A stretch of DNA of 64,000 nucleotides from Rhizobium sp. CB3090 (GTDB lineage Bacteria; Pseudomonadota; Alphaproteobacteria; Rhizobiales; Rhizobiaceae): positions 682,001-746,000 of the forward strand of contig NZ_CP121662.1 of assembly GCF_029714285.1 (NCBI RefSeq), in the 5' to 3' direction. Below, piece by piece: positions 17,873 to 26,944 of the stretch. Position numbers and translations under genes: made by a program. Numbering within the stretch: the stretch's first letter is position 1; each line of letters opens with the position of its first letter. Below the pieces are notes generated by a model that did no database searches, was not told the DNA's origin, and worked only from the letters and a program-made list of their open reading frames with translations.

Positions 17873-19213
17873 TCAAAGGCGCGGCAGATAGGTCCGGTAG
17901 TCGAAATCGGATACGGTGCGCAGATAGCGGATTGCTTCCTTGTGCTTCGTATCGCCGTAGAGCTTTTGATATCGCTCCCCGAAAATATCGGCGATGAAGG
18001 GAGAGGCGCGGAAGCGTTCGACCGCGGTCAGGAAATCATGCGTCAGGCGCGGCGCATTTGTCGGCACACGGCTTGGTATCGTCTCTTCCCCAGGATCGAG
18101 CTCGTTCTGCAATCCAAGCAACATACCCCCGAGAATCGCCGCCAGCATAAGGTAAGGATTGGCATCGGCCCCCGCGACGCGGTGCTCGATACGGGCGCCC
18201 GACCCGTCCTTTTCCGGGATGCGCACCGTCGTTCCGCGATGCCCGTGGCCCCAGGTGAGATCCACGGGCGCGAACGAGCCCGGCTGGAAGCGGCGATAGG
18301 AATTGGCATAGGGCGCAAAGATCAACTGCGCATCCTGCAACGTTTGGAGCAGACCGGCACAGGTCGACTTCAGCTTCTTCGGCTCGCCGCCGGCCGCATC
18401 GAGAATATTGCGGCCGTCACGGTCGATGATGCTTGCGTGCACATGCAGGCCGGAGCCGGCATGATCGCTATAGGGTTTCGCCATGCAGGTCGATTTGAGC
18501 CCGTGCTTGCGTGCCGCCTGCTCGGCTGCTCTTTTCAGAAAGATGCAGTCATCGGCGGCGGCGAGCGCGTCCGGGCGATGCAGCAGATTGACCTCGAACT
18601 GCCCTGGACCGAATTCCGCCGTGGTCGCGTCCGCCGGCAGGCCTTGCGCCCTGGCATAGGCGCGCAAGGTTTCGAGATAATCGCCGAGCAGATCGACAGC
18701 ATCCATATCGTAGAGCTGATAGCCGTTCGGCTCGCCGCGATACGTCAATGCCGCCGGCGGCGAGGGGATGCCGCGCTCGCGCCAGTCGCCGGCGAGAAGA
18801 TAGAATTCCAGCTCAGTAGCAACGACAGGCGTCAGACCGAGGACCGTATAGCGATCGACGACCGCCGCAAGAATGGCGCGCGGGTCCTGGAAACTCGGGC
18901 TGCCGTCGAGTTCATGCATTGTGGCCAACACCTGCTTCGATCCCGGCGGCGCCCAGGGCATATCCGCAAGCGTACGCCGATCGGCGACGCAGGTGCCATC
19001 GGGATCGCCGATCGTCAGCGACAGGCCGGTGAGGTCGTCATTATCGTCTCCCCAGATATCGAGGGATTGTGTCGACGTCGGCAGGCGCACCGCACCGGAC
19101 CAGACTTTCTTTTCCGCTTCCAGGGGGACCTGCTTGCCACGCAGTCGGCCGTTCATGTCCGATATCAACACTTCGATGCGCGCCGCGCCCTCGGTTGCAT
19201 TGTCAGCCGCCAT
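17873..19213 (-). CDS. Glutamine synthetase family protein, PuuA-like gamma-glutamylputrescine synthetase
   Basis: 446 residues. Type I GS fold: N-terminal beta-grasp (SDMNGRLRGKQVPLEAEKKV), then the catalytic domain with ATELEFYL, the HAGSGLHVHASI active-site strand and RIEHRVAGADANPYLMLAA. The lack of the adenylylation loop sequence and the divergent aminotransferase partner 82 bases away point to polyamine catabolism (ATP-dependent gamma-glutamylation of putrescine) rather than ammonia assimilation. The substrate is inferred. Confidence 0.88.
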   Translation of the reverse strand: MAADNATEGAARIEVLISDMNGRLRGKQVPLEAEKKVWSGAVRLPTSTQSLDIWGDDNDDLTGLSLTIGDPDGTCVADRRTLADMPWAPPGSKQVLATMHELDGSPSFQDPRAILAAVVDRYTVLGLTPVVATELEFYLLAGDWRERGIPSPPAALTYRGEPNGYQLYDMDAVDLLGDYLETLRAYARAQGLPADATTAEFGPGQFEVNLLHRPDALAAADDCIFLKRAAEQAARKHGLKSTCMAKPYSDHAGSGLHVHASIIDRDGRNILDAAGGEPKKLKSTCAGLLQTLQDAQLIFAPYANSYRRFQPGSFAPVDLTWGHGHRGTTVRIPEKDGSGARIEHRVAGADANPYLMLAAILGGMLLGLQNELDPGEETIPSRVPTNAPRLTHDFLTAVERFRASPFIADIFGERYQKLYGDTKHKEAIRYLRTVSDFDYRTYLPRL

Positions 19214-19295
19214 GCCCTTGTCAATCCCCCTTGCTCACGTCATGGTCGTAAACGATCGAGGTCAGCCTTTCAATCCGATAGGGATTCTGCAAACG

Positions 19296-20663
19296 ATGTC
19301 CGACACTTCCCGCCGTTCCAATCTCGCCGCCGTCGATGCCGCTCATCATCTCCATCCGTTCGCGGACATGAAGAAGTTGAACGCCGACGGCGCCCGGATC
19401 ATTCAGCGCGGCAAGGGCGTCTATATCTTCGATAGCAACGGCAACAAATATCTCGACGGCTTTGCCGGCCTTTGGTGCGTCAATATCGGCTACGGCCGCA
19501 CCGAAATAGCCGATGCGGCAATCCGCCAGATGAACGAGCTACCCTATTACAACACCTTTTTCGGCACGACGACGACGCCGGCCACGCTCTTGTCCGAGAA
19601 GGTCTGCGCCCATGCCGGTCCGCATTTCAACCATGTCTTCTTCACCAATTCCGGCTCCGAAGCCAACGACACCTGGTTTCGCATGGCGCGCGTCTATTGG
19701 AGTGCGGTGGGCAAACCGGCAAAAAAGATCGTTATCGCTCGGCGCAACGGTTACCACGGGTCGACCGTTGCCGGCGCCAGCATGGGTGGCATGAAATACA
19801 TGCATGAGCAGGGTGACCTGCCGATCCCCGGCGTCGTCCATATCGGGCAACCCTATTGGTACGCCTATGGCGGCGATCTCTCTCCGGAAGAGTTCGGCCT
19901 CAAGGCCGCCCGCGAGCTGGAAGAGAAGATCGATGAACTGGGCGAGGACAATGTCGCCGCCTTCATCGCCGAGCCGGTTCAGGGGGCAGGCGGCGTCATC
20001 ATTCCGCCCTCGACCTATTGGCCGGAAATCGCCCGCATCTGCAAGGCGCGGAATATCCTGCTCGTCTGCGACGAGGTGATCTGTGGCTTCGGAAGATTAG
20101 GTTCCTGGTTCGGTTATCAGCATTTCGGGGTGAAGCCCGATCTCGCGCCGATCGCCAAGGGCCTGTCCTCGGGCTACCTGCCGATCGGCGGCGTGTTGGT
20201 GAGTGACCGCATCGCTGATGTGCTCATCAATGATGTCGGCGAGTTCAATCACGGCTTCACCTATTCCGGCCATCCGGTCTGCGCCGCTGCAGCGCTGGAA
20301 AATCTGAGGATCATCGAGGATGAGAAGTTGATCGAGCGCGTCCGCGACGATATCGGACCCTATTTCGCGAAGGCCTGGGGCAGCCTGGCGGATCACGACA
20401 TGGTCGGCGAAGCTGTTAGCATCGGGCTGATGGGCGCCCTGCAGCTTGCCGCCGACAAATCCACCCGCCGCCGTTTCGAGAAGCCGGATGCGATCGGCTC
20501 CGCCGTGCGCAATCACGCTTTGAGCAATGGTCTGGTGCTGCGCGCCACCGCGGACCGCATGCTGGCCTCGCCGCCGCTCATCATCAGTCGCGAGGAAGTG
20601 GATGCAATGGTGCGTATCACGCGGCTGGCGCTCGATGCGGTGTGGGCGGAGACGAAAGCGTAG
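19296..20663 (+). CDS. Class III aminotransferase, putrescine/polyamine-pyruvate type (SpuC-like)
   Basis: 455 residues from ATG at 19296; the frame is open upstream only as antisense of the GS gene. PLP enzyme with FTNSGSEANDTWFRMAR, LLVCDEVICGFGRLGSWFG and the Schiff-base lysine in APIAKGLSSGYLPIGG. Relatives transaminate putrescine, cadaverine or beta-alanine with pyruvate. Divergent pairing with the PuuA-like synthetase supports a polyamine role. Full length, no defects. Confidence 0.92.
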   Translation: MSDTSRRSNLAAVDAAHHLHPFADMKKLNADGARIIQRGKGVYIFDSNGNKYLDGFAGLWCVNIGYGRTEIADAAIRQMNELPYYNTFFGTTTTPATLLSEKVCAHAGPHFNHVFFTNSGSEANDTWFRMARVYWSAVGKPAKKIVIARRNGYHGSTVAGASMGGMKYMHEQGDLPIPGVVHIGQPYWYAYGGDLSPEEFGLKAARELEEKIDELGEDNVAAFIAEPVQGAGGVIIPPSTYWPEIARICKARNILLVCDEVICGFGRLGSWFGYQHFGVKPDLAPIAKGLSSGYLPIGGVLVSDRIADVLINDVGEFNHGFTYSGHPVCAAAALENLRIIEDEKLIERVRDDIGPYFAKAWGSLADHDMVGEAVSIGLMGALQLAADKSTRRRFEKPDAIGSAVRNHALSNGLVLRATADRMLASPPLIISREEVDAMVRITRLALDAVWAETKA

Positions 20664-21284
20664 TCAGCTCCTGTCAACCAGGGCAGACGCATCCCATTTG
20701 CCCGCTTTGTGCAGGGCTAGCGTCAGCGCCGCGATGTGAATGGTCTGAATCATCTTGCCCTCCAGCGCCAGTTTGATGGCCTGGCGGATCGGCATGCGAA
20801 TAAGCCGAATGCGTTCCGTCGGATCGTCCACGGGCTTCCCTGATATCTCGACATTGCGAGCAAGCACGATATGGGAACGGTTCGAGTGGGTGGCCGGATT
20901 AGGTGCAAGCGCGCTGACATATTCCCATTCGGAGGCAGACAGGCCGGTTTCTTCCCTCAGCTCGCGCGTGGCTGCCTCGACAGGACTGGCGTCGTTCGCA
21001 TCAATCGCCCCGCCCGGCAGCTCCAATGAGACGACGCCCAGAGCATGGCGATACTGTTGGACTAGGTAGATGTTATCCTCTGCATCCAGCGCCACGACTT
21101 GCACCCAATCGGGATATTCCAGCACGTAATAAGGGGCGATCTCCACGCCCTCGGCGGTAACACAGGCGTCAGCCCTGACTTTCAGCCACCGGTCATGAAG
21201 TAGATGCTTGGAGCTTTTCACTTGCCATGGCGGAAGATCGGTAGCGTCAGGCAGGATGCTCGTGAGCGTGTCGGTGGGCGCCAT
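20664..21284 (-). CDS. Nudix hydrolase
   Basis: 206 residues from ATG at 21284, with AGGAG six bases upstream. The Nudix helix is clear as EAATRELREETGL with the preceding GGAID. The spacing between the glycines and RE is one residue longer than the canonical box, with Asp in the usual first Glu position. Length and the N-terminal beta strands resemble ADP-ribose pyrophosphatase-like enzymes. The substrate is a nucleoside diphosphate derivative, not further defined. Convergent with the aminotransferase gene. Confidence 0.88.
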   Translation of the reverse strand: MAPTDTLTSILPDATDLPPWQVKSSKHLLHDRWLKVRADACVTAEGVEIAPYYVLEYPDWVQVVALDAEDNIYLVQQYRHALGVVSLELPGGAIDANDASPVEAATRELREETGLSASEWEYVSALAPNPATHSNRSHIVLARNVEISGKPVDDPTERIRLIRMPIRQAIKLALEGKMIQTIHIAALTLALHKAGKWDASALVDRS

Positions 21285-21317
21285 AAGTGGCTCCTGCATT
21301 GAAAATTGAGAATGGAC

Positions 21318-21347
21318 GGCCGATCACCATGGATCGAGTGATCGGCC
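21318..21347 (-). terminator. Hairpin after the GT39 gene
   Basis: Perfect 10-bp stem GGCCGATCAC / GTGATCGGCC with a 10-base loop, two bases past the glycosyltransferase stop on the minus strand. The following run is only moderately T-rich. Confidence 0.5.
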
Positions 21348-21348
21348 C

Positions 21349-22845
21349 TTATTTTGGATAGATCCAGGCATAGGCAAAGGCCGCCATGTCGCCGGGTTTG
21401 CCATGAATGTATTGGACATTCGCGAACTTGACATCCGGCGCCCTATATTGCGAGCCGAGCGTTTCTTGCAACCAGCTCGTCAATGGTGGCGGCACGCCAT
21501 CGGCGTTCTTCCCCGGCCGCCATACGACGAGGATCGGCTTGTCCGCACTCCACTCATAGTCTGCCTTCAGATTTCCGAAAAACAACGACATGGCCGGCAC
21601 GTCGGGCAATTGTAAATGCAGGTTTCCGGCCGGCAGCCAATTGTCCGTCAGCACCAGCCCCGGCTTTTTGCCTTCCGTCGCCACGACCTGACTGACAAAG
21701 GCCGGGTAGGGGGTATTGTAATGGTCATAGGAGCCGAAGAGCGTCGGAAGCGTGACGCGGATCAAAAGCAGCGCCGGAATGATCAGCATCATCGCCAGCG
21801 GGATATAGAAGAAGCGTTTGCCGAAATCCGCCGCTTTGATGCCGGCCGCTTCCATCTTCAGGCAAAGATAGATCGGCAGCAGGAACAGGAAGGGCAGCAG
21901 CCAGCGGTCCCGCAACGCCGTCATGCCGATGGCGACAATCAGGATCAGCACCAGTACGGCGATAGCAACGAACAGGACCTCAAAAAAGCGCGTCCATTCG
22001 TTCGATCGCCCCAGATTTTTGAAGAGGCTTTTGCCGAACACCAATGCATAGATGACGAGCGTCGGCGCGCAGATGACGATGACCAGCTTCACGAATTCCA
22101 GTGGTCCCTGCACCAGCTTGGCAAAGGCGCTTTGCGGCGCATCCTGCTCCATGATTCCAAGGGTCCGTCCCGAGGCGAGGTCAAGATTGTGGATCAGCCA
22201 CAGCCCATGCGGCAGGAAGATCAACAGGGAGATCAACGGAATCAGCAGAAATCGCTTATCGAAGATGCGCGCGCGCCCCTGCGGATGCATCAGGACGGCA
22301 ATGACTGCGGCCGCGGCAAGCAGTGCGAAATTATACTTCGACAGCATGCCGAGGCCGAGGGCGATGCCGGTAAATACGTAGGAGCCCGTACTTGGCGCCT
22401 TCAGCGTGCGGATTGCGCCGTAGAGGAAGAGATTGATGGTCAGGAGCTGCGCGACCGTATGCGTAAGGTCCCGTTGCGCCTCCCAGAAGAGCTGCGGAAT
22501 TGTCAGCAGCGACACCGTGGCGATCGCCGCGAAAACCTTGTCGGATAGTACTAGCTTCGCCAGCTTGTAGTAGCTGAAAAAGACCAGAAACAGCACGATG
22601 TTCTTGACGATGGAAATTGCCGCCAGCGACAGGCCGAAGACGGAGACCACCAGCGCCTGCACCCAATTGTAAAGCGGCGGCTGAGAATCGTAGCCGAGAG
22701 TCAGCCATTGCGAGAACAGCGCCTGCTGCGATTCGTCGTAACGCATGCCATGCGGCATGGCGAGCCGCACCAGGAATTCCAGAGCGAAGTAGCCGGCAAG
22801 CAGAAGGATGATAGTATCCGGTCGGCGGACCAGAAGCCTATGCAT
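21349..22845 (-). CDS. Glycosyltransferase family 39 (ArnT/PMT-like) membrane protein
   Basis: 498 residues with about 11 hydrophobic helices. The first periplasmic loop carries MRYDESQQALFSQWL, matching the conserved Asp-Glu of ArnT-type enzymes, which move a sugar from a polyprenyl-phosphate carrier onto lipid A or core. It overlaps by 8 bases the end of the upstream GT2 gene, whose predicted product would be the carrier-linked sugar donor. In Rhizobium, RgtA-D galacturonosyltransferases with RgtE have this relationship; assigning this gene to one of them is only a suggestion. Confidence 0.88.
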   Translation of the reverse strand: MHRLLVRRPDTIILLLAGYFALEFLVRLAMPHGMRYDESQQALFSQWLTLGYDSQPPLYNWVQALVVSVFGLSLAAISIVKNIVLFLVFFSYYKLAKLVLSDKVFAAIATVSLLTIPQLFWEAQRDLTHTVAQLLTINLFLYGAIRTLKAPSTGSYVFTGIALGLGMLSKYNFALLAAAAVIAVLMHPQGRARIFDKRFLLIPLISLLIFLPHGLWLIHNLDLASGRTLGIMEQDAPQSAFAKLVQGPLEFVKLVIVICAPTLVIYALVFGKSLFKNLGRSNEWTRFFEVLFVAIAVLVLILIVAIGMTALRDRWLLPFLFLLPIYLCLKMEAAGIKAADFGKRFFYIPLAMMLIIPALLLIRVTLPTLFGSYDHYNTPYPAFVSQVVATEGKKPGLVLTDNWLPAGNLHLQLPDVPAMSLFFGNLKADYEWSADKPILVVWRPGKNADGVPPPLTSWLQETLGSQYRAPDVKFANVQYIHGKPGDMAAFAYAWIYPK

Positions 22846-23857
22846 CGTGATGATCCCGATCGAAGATCTTGCGGACGATGTAGTTCGGCGACAGGTCGTC
22901 GCGATAATAGATGCGCGCGATCATCTCGGCCAGGATGCCCGTGGTGATCATCTGCACCGACGACAGCAGGAGCACGACGCCGACCAGTAACAGCGGCCTG
23001 TTGCCGATATCGTCGCCGAAGATGAACTTGTCGACAAAGAGCCAAAGCAGGATCAAACCGGCGAGCGCCCCGAGGCCAAGACCGAGCGAGCCGAAGAAAT
23101 GGCCCGGCCGCGCCTTATAGCGCATGAAGAACATCACCGACAGCAGATCGAGAATGACACGGAAGGTACGCGAAATGCCGTATTTCGATATGCCGTGTTG
23201 GCGCGCGTGATGGGTAACGACCATTTCGCCGATACGCGAGCTCGGAACGACGCCCGCGACCCAGGCCGGGATGAAGCGGTGCATCTCACCCATCAGCTTC
23301 ACCTGCTTGATGATCGAGGCGCGGTAGATCTTCAGGCTGCAGCCATAGTCGTGCAATTTGACGCCCGTGATGCGGCCGATGAGATAGTTGGCGCACCAGG
23401 AGGGAATCTTGCGGAGGAAAAGCCCGTCCTGACGGTTCTTACGCCAGCCGACGAGCAGGTCGAGCTGCCGCCGTTCCAACTCCTCGACCATCGAGGGGAT
23501 GTCCTTCGGGTCGTTCTGCAGGTCGCCGTCCATCGTGGCGATCAGCCGGCCGGTGGCAGTATCGATGCCAGCCTGCATAGCGGCCGTCTGCCCGAAATTG
23601 CGTTGAAGCTCGACGATGCGCAGCGTCAGACCCTCGCGCTCGATCGAACGGCGCGCGTTGGCAAGCGTGGCATCGGTGCTGCCGTCGTCGATCAGGATCA
23701 GTTCCCAGGGCTTGGTGAAACCCACCATGGCGGAACAGATGCGCTCGATCAGCGGTCCGACGCTTTCTTCCTCGTTAAAGACGGGCACGACCAGCGAAAG
23801 TTCAATAGCGCTTGCCGCGTCGGTCAGGGGGCGGATCGACTCTGCCGTTGTCTGCAA
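22838..23857 (-). CDS. Glycosyltransferase family 2, polyprenyl-phosphate sugar synthase type
   Basis: 339 residues, apparently starting at TTG (23857) behind AGGAGAAAG; no upstream ATG exists. GT-A fold with VVPVFNEEESVGPLIERI, LILIDDGSTDAT and the metal-binding MDGDLQNDPKDIP. Two C-terminal transmembrane helices (LGLGALAGLILLWLFVDKFI and LLLVGVVLLLSSVQMITTG) place it with ArnC/GtrB/RgtE-like enzymes that make undecaprenyl- or dodecaprenyl-phosphate sugars. Operon with the GT39 gene downstream. Confidence 0.9.
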   Translation of the reverse strand: MQTTAESIRPLTDAASAIELSLVVPVFNEEESVGPLIERICSAMVGFTKPWELILIDDGSTDATLANARRSIEREGLTLRIVELQRNFGQTAAMQAGIDTATGRLIATMDGDLQNDPKDIPSMVEELERRQLDLLVGWRKNRQDGLFLRKIPSWCANYLIGRITGVKLHDYGCSLKIYRASIIKQVKLMGEMHRFIPAWVAGVVPSSRIGEMVVTHHARQHGISKYGISRTFRVILDLLSVMFFMRYKARPGHFFGSLGLGLGALAGLILLWLFVDKFIFGDDIGNRPLLLVGVVLLLSSVQMITTGILAEMIARIYYRDDLSPNYIVRKIFDRDHHDA

Positions 23858-23951
23858 CTCTTCTTTCTCCTAAAAGACCGGCAGAACCGGCCGGACGGAA
23901 CGAGCGACATGTCCGGCGTCTGCCTCCGCTCGCATTTGGTGCCTTAACTAC

Positions 23952-24911
23952 ATGAAGACTCCGATGGTTGCCAGCCGACAGAACTGGTTTATTCGCAACC
24001 GCATGACGCTGCTGACATTGGCCGTCGTCCTTGCCTATGCCGCCTTCATCGAATGGTTCTGGGGGTGGAGTTCGATCCTGGCGCAATGGGGCAAGGTCGG
24101 TCTCCTGCCCATCCTGCTGGCAATGGCGCTGCTGACCAGTACCTACTTCCTCCGCACCTGGCGCATCTATGATTATTTCCCCAAGGAGACCGGCGGTCAT
24201 TTTGCCGCGCTCTTTCGTGTGACGCAGGTCCATAATCTGCTCAATATCATGATGCCCTTCCGCACCGGCGAGACCAGCTTTCCGGTTCTGATGCGCTCCG
24301 AATTCGGCATTCCCTTGGCGCGCGGCACCTCGGCGCTGTTCGTCATGCGGCTGCTGGATCTGCATGCCTTGCTCGCCGCAGCCGGTGTCGGCTTGGCTCT
24401 GGCCTCGCCCTATCGCGCTCTTGCCTGGGTTCTGTGGCTTGCTTTCGTGCTTTTGCCCGTCGCCGGCTTTGTCCTGCGCCGTCCCCTGATCAAATTTGCC
24501 GGCAGGGCATTGCCGAAGAAGGCGCAGGGGCTGGTGCATGAACTGGAACGCGGCCTGCCGGCCAACGCGAGTGCTTTTGCCCGTGCCTGGCTGACGACGG
24601 TGGTCAATTGGCTGGTGAAGGTCGTGGTGCTCGCCTGGGCGCTGCGCCTCATGAATGTCACGCCGCTGTCGGCAAGCTTCGGCGGTGCGCTTGGCGGCGA
24701 ACTTTCCTCCGTACTGCCGGTTCATGCGCCCGGAGGAGTGGGCACATATCCGGCAGGGATTACCGCCGGCGCCATGGCTTTCGGAGCGCCGGGAGAAAAG
24801 GCCGCGCTCGACAATCTGGCGCAGGCCAGCATCAACGCGCATCTTCTGATCGTCGTTTCCGCTCTGACGGGGACGGCACTCGCCTTGCTTAGCTCCAAGA
24901 AGCGCCCCTAA
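23952..24911 (+). CDS. YbhN/lysylphosphatidylglycerol-synthase-TM-like membrane protein
   Basis: 319 residues with about eight hydrophobic helices and the UPF0104/LPG_synthase_TM motifs LRTWRIYDYF, NIMMPFRTGETSFPVLM and VHAPGGVGTYPAG. The soluble aminoacyltransferase domain of MprF is absent. Members are thought to be flippase-like. It is divergent from the GT2-GT39 pair by 94 bases, which suggests a shared role in lipid-linked sugar handling at the envelope. Its stop is 6 bases from that of the convergent sigma-factor gene. Confidence 0.85.
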   Translation: MKTPMVASRQNWFIRNRMTLLTLAVVLAYAAFIEWFWGWSSILAQWGKVGLLPILLAMALLTSTYFLRTWRIYDYFPKETGGHFAALFRVTQVHNLLNIMMPFRTGETSFPVLMRSEFGIPLARGTSALFVMRLLDLHALLAAAGVGLALASPYRALAWVLWLAFVLLPVAGFVLRRPLIKFAGRALPKKAQGLVHELERGLPANASAFARAWLTTVVNWLVKVVVLAWALRLMNVTPLSASFGGALGGELSSVLPVHAPGGVGTYPAGITAGAMAFGAPGEKAALDNLAQASINAHLLIVVSALTGTALALLSSKKRP

Positions 24912-24917
24912 TCCGGC

Positions 24918-26165
24918 CTATTGCCCTGTCCTGCCGGCGAGCTCCGCCAGTCGCTTGCGCAGGAACGCTTGTTCAGGCGCCTGATGGCAGAGGGAAAGCG
25001 CCGTCTCATAGGACTGTCGCGCTTCGTCGTTGCGGTTGAGCTGCCGCAGGAAGTCGGCCTTTGCCGCATGAGCCAGATGGTATCGAGCCAGCCTGTCGTC
25101 GCTCAGCAGGCCGTCGACGATCCTGAGCCCGGCCGCCGGCCCGTCGCACATTGAAACCGCGACAGCTCGATTGAGTTCGACCACCGCCGACGGATGTGCG
25201 ACCAGCAGCAGATCGTAAAGCGCGACGATCCGCCGCCAGTCCGTCCGGTCCGCCGTTGGCGCACGCACGTGCTCGGCGGCAATGGCCGCCTGCAGCGCAT
25301 AGCTGCCGACGCTTTCGCCCGCCATCGCCTCGGCGGCGAAGGCCAATCCCTCGTGGATTCTTTCATTGTCCCACAGCCCACGGTCTTGATCCGCAAGTAG
25401 GATCAGATCGCCGGACGCACTCGCCCGCGCCAGCCGCCGTGAATCCTGCAGAAGCATCATCGCCAGCAATCCGGCAACCTCCGGATCGGGCAGCAGCCCC
25501 AGAAGCAGGCGGCCGAGACGGATGGCTTCGGCGGCAAGGTCGGCGCGGACGATCGTCGTGCCTGATGATGCGGAATAGCCCTCGTTGAAGACGAGATAGA
25601 TGACATGCAGCACCTGCGCCAGCCGCTCCGGCAACTCCGCCTTTGCCGGAACTTCGTAGGGAATTTGCGCTGCGCGAATGCGGTTCTTGGCGCGGACGAT
25701 ACGCTGGGCAACGGTCGGCGCCGAGACGATAAAAGCATGGGCGATCTCTTCCGTCGTCAGGCCGCAGACCTCGCGCAAAGCCATCGCCGTCTGCGCCTCC
25801 GCCGGAATGATCGGATGGCAGCAGGTGAAGATCAGCCGTAGCATATCGTCTTCGATCTCCTGGCTTTCGGCGCTTTCGATCATTTCGCCCTCGGGATACA
25901 GACTGTCGGCGATGTCGGCCTCCGAGGCATCGAAGCGCGCTCGCCGCCGGATATGGTCGATCGCCCGAAAGCGGCCGGTGGAAACCAGCCAGGCATAGGG
26001 GTTGGCCGGCAAGGTCTCTTCCGTCCATTGCTGCGCCGCTGCCGCAAAGGCATCGTGAAGCGCCTCCTCCGCCCGGTCGAAATCGCCGAGCAGGCGGATC
26101 AGCGTCGCGAACACGTGGCGCGATTGGCTGCGGTAGATGTCGTCGATGATTTCATTCAGCGCCAC
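24918..26165 (-). CDS. ECF42-type RNA polymerase sigma factor with C-terminal extension
   Basis: 415 residues, twice the usual ECF size. Sigma-2 region at residues ~10-75 (LLGDFDRAEEALHDAFAAA, YAWLVSTGRFRAIDHIRRRA), sigma-4 at ~105-160 (LREVCGLTTEEIAHAFIVSA, then PTVAQRIVRAKNRIR), and a ~230-residue helical extension (TPR-like, NRAVAVSMCDGPAAGLRIV, ending ARQSYETALSL) typical of ECF42. Start is GTG. It is last in a four-gene operon after three DGPF/YCII genes with gaps of 10, 17 and 20 bases. ECF42 lacks an anti-sigma partner; the extension is thought to control it. It probably drives its own operon (see promoter entries). Confidence 0.92.
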   Translation of the reverse strand: MALNEIIDDIYRSQSRHVFATLIRLLGDFDRAEEALHDAFAAAAQQWTEETLPANPYAWLVSTGRFRAIDHIRRRARFDASEADIADSLYPEGEMIESAESQEIEDDMLRLIFTCCHPIIPAEAQTAMALREVCGLTTEEIAHAFIVSAPTVAQRIVRAKNRIRAAQIPYEVPAKAELPERLAQVLHVIYLVFNEGYSASSGTTIVRADLAAEAIRLGRLLLGLLPDPEVAGLLAMMLLQDSRRLARASASGDLILLADQDRGLWDNERIHEGLAFAAEAMAGESVGSYALQAAIAAEHVRAPTADRTDWRRIVALYDLLLVAHPSAVVELNRAVAVSMCDGPAAGLRIVDGLLSDDRLARYHLAHAAKADFLRQLNRNDEARQSYETALSLCHQAPEQAFLRKRLAELAGRTGQ

Positions 26166-26185
26166 GGCGGTCTCTTGCTCTCCTG

Positions 26186-26554
26186 TCAGGTTCCGGGAAA
26201 GGTCAGTATCCGGATCGGATGGATTTCGATGGCGCCGTATCGGGCCGAGGGGATGCGACGGGCAATTTCGGTTGCACCGGCCATGTCGACGGCCTCAACG
26301 ACATAGAAGCCGGCCAGATGTTCCTTCGTCTCTACGAATGGGCCATCTGTTGTGGAAAGCGCCGATCCGCGCGCGCCGATGACGATCGCCTTGTCCGGCC
26401 CTTCTAGCGCATCCGACAGGATCAACGTGCCTTTGCGTGCCAGGCTCTCGTCATATTCGAAGTGTTCTGCGATCAGCGTATCGCCCTCGCTGGGGCTCAA
26501 CATTCTGTCCAAGTCGGCCGGCATATAGATCAAGCATAAGAACCGCATGTCCAT
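26186..26554 (-). CDS. YCII/DGPF-domain protein (paralogue 3)
   Basis: 122 residues; STTDGPFVETKEHLAGFYVV carries the DGPF signature of the YCII-related family that accompanies ECF42 sigma factors. The biochemical function is unknown. It lies 20 bases upstream of the sigma gene and 17 bases downstream of the middle paralogue; less similar to the other two than they are to each other. Confidence 0.88.
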   Translation of the reverse strand: MDMRFLCLIYMPADLDRMLSPSEGDTLIAEHFEYDESLARKGTLILSDALEGPDKAIVIGARGSALSTTDGPFVETKEHLAGFYVVEAVDMAGATEIARRIPSARYGAIEIHPIRILTFPGT

Positions 26555-26571
26555 GTCCTCCCGCTCTTTAT

Positions 26572-26934
26572 CTATTCGTCTGGAAACCGGATGTCGTAAG
26601 CCGCGCGGACCTCGATCATGCCATACTTGGCAACGGGGAAGGCGGCGGCGATGCTGGTCGCTTCGTCCATATCCTTCGCTTCGATCAGTACGAAGCCGCC
26701 AAGATGCTCCTTCATTTCGGCAAAGGGGCCGTCGGTGACCGTGGCTTTGCCTTCGCGCACCCGAACCGTTCTGGCTGTCTGCGGCGCGCGCAGCGCGTTC
26801 GCCACGACGATATGCCCGCTGTCGCGCAGCCTGTTGTCGTTATCGATGGAGTCCTGCGTCAACCGCCGTCCTTCCTCTTCGGAAAGCGTCATGATCTCGG
26901 CAGTTTCGAACCAGACCTGGCAGAGAAATTTCAT
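26572..26934 (-). CDS. YCII/DGPF-domain protein (paralogue 2)
   Basis: 120 residues from ATG at 26934, preceded by AAGGAGGCGACG, which settles the start against longer open frames. Signature VTDGPFAEMKEHLGGFVLIE. Clearly paralogous to the gene 10 bases upstream (shared MK[FY]LCQVWF start, TVRVR and GGF.LIEAKD blocks). Small cytosolic ferredoxin-like fold; function unknown. Confidence 0.9.
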   Translation of the reverse strand: MKFLCQVWFETAEIMTLSEEEGRRLTQDSIDNDNRLRDSGHIVVANALRAPQTARTVRVREGKATVTDGPFAEMKEHLGGFVLIEAKDMDEATSIAAAFPVAKYGMIEVRAAYDIRFPDE

Positions 26935-26944
26935 CGTCGCCTCC

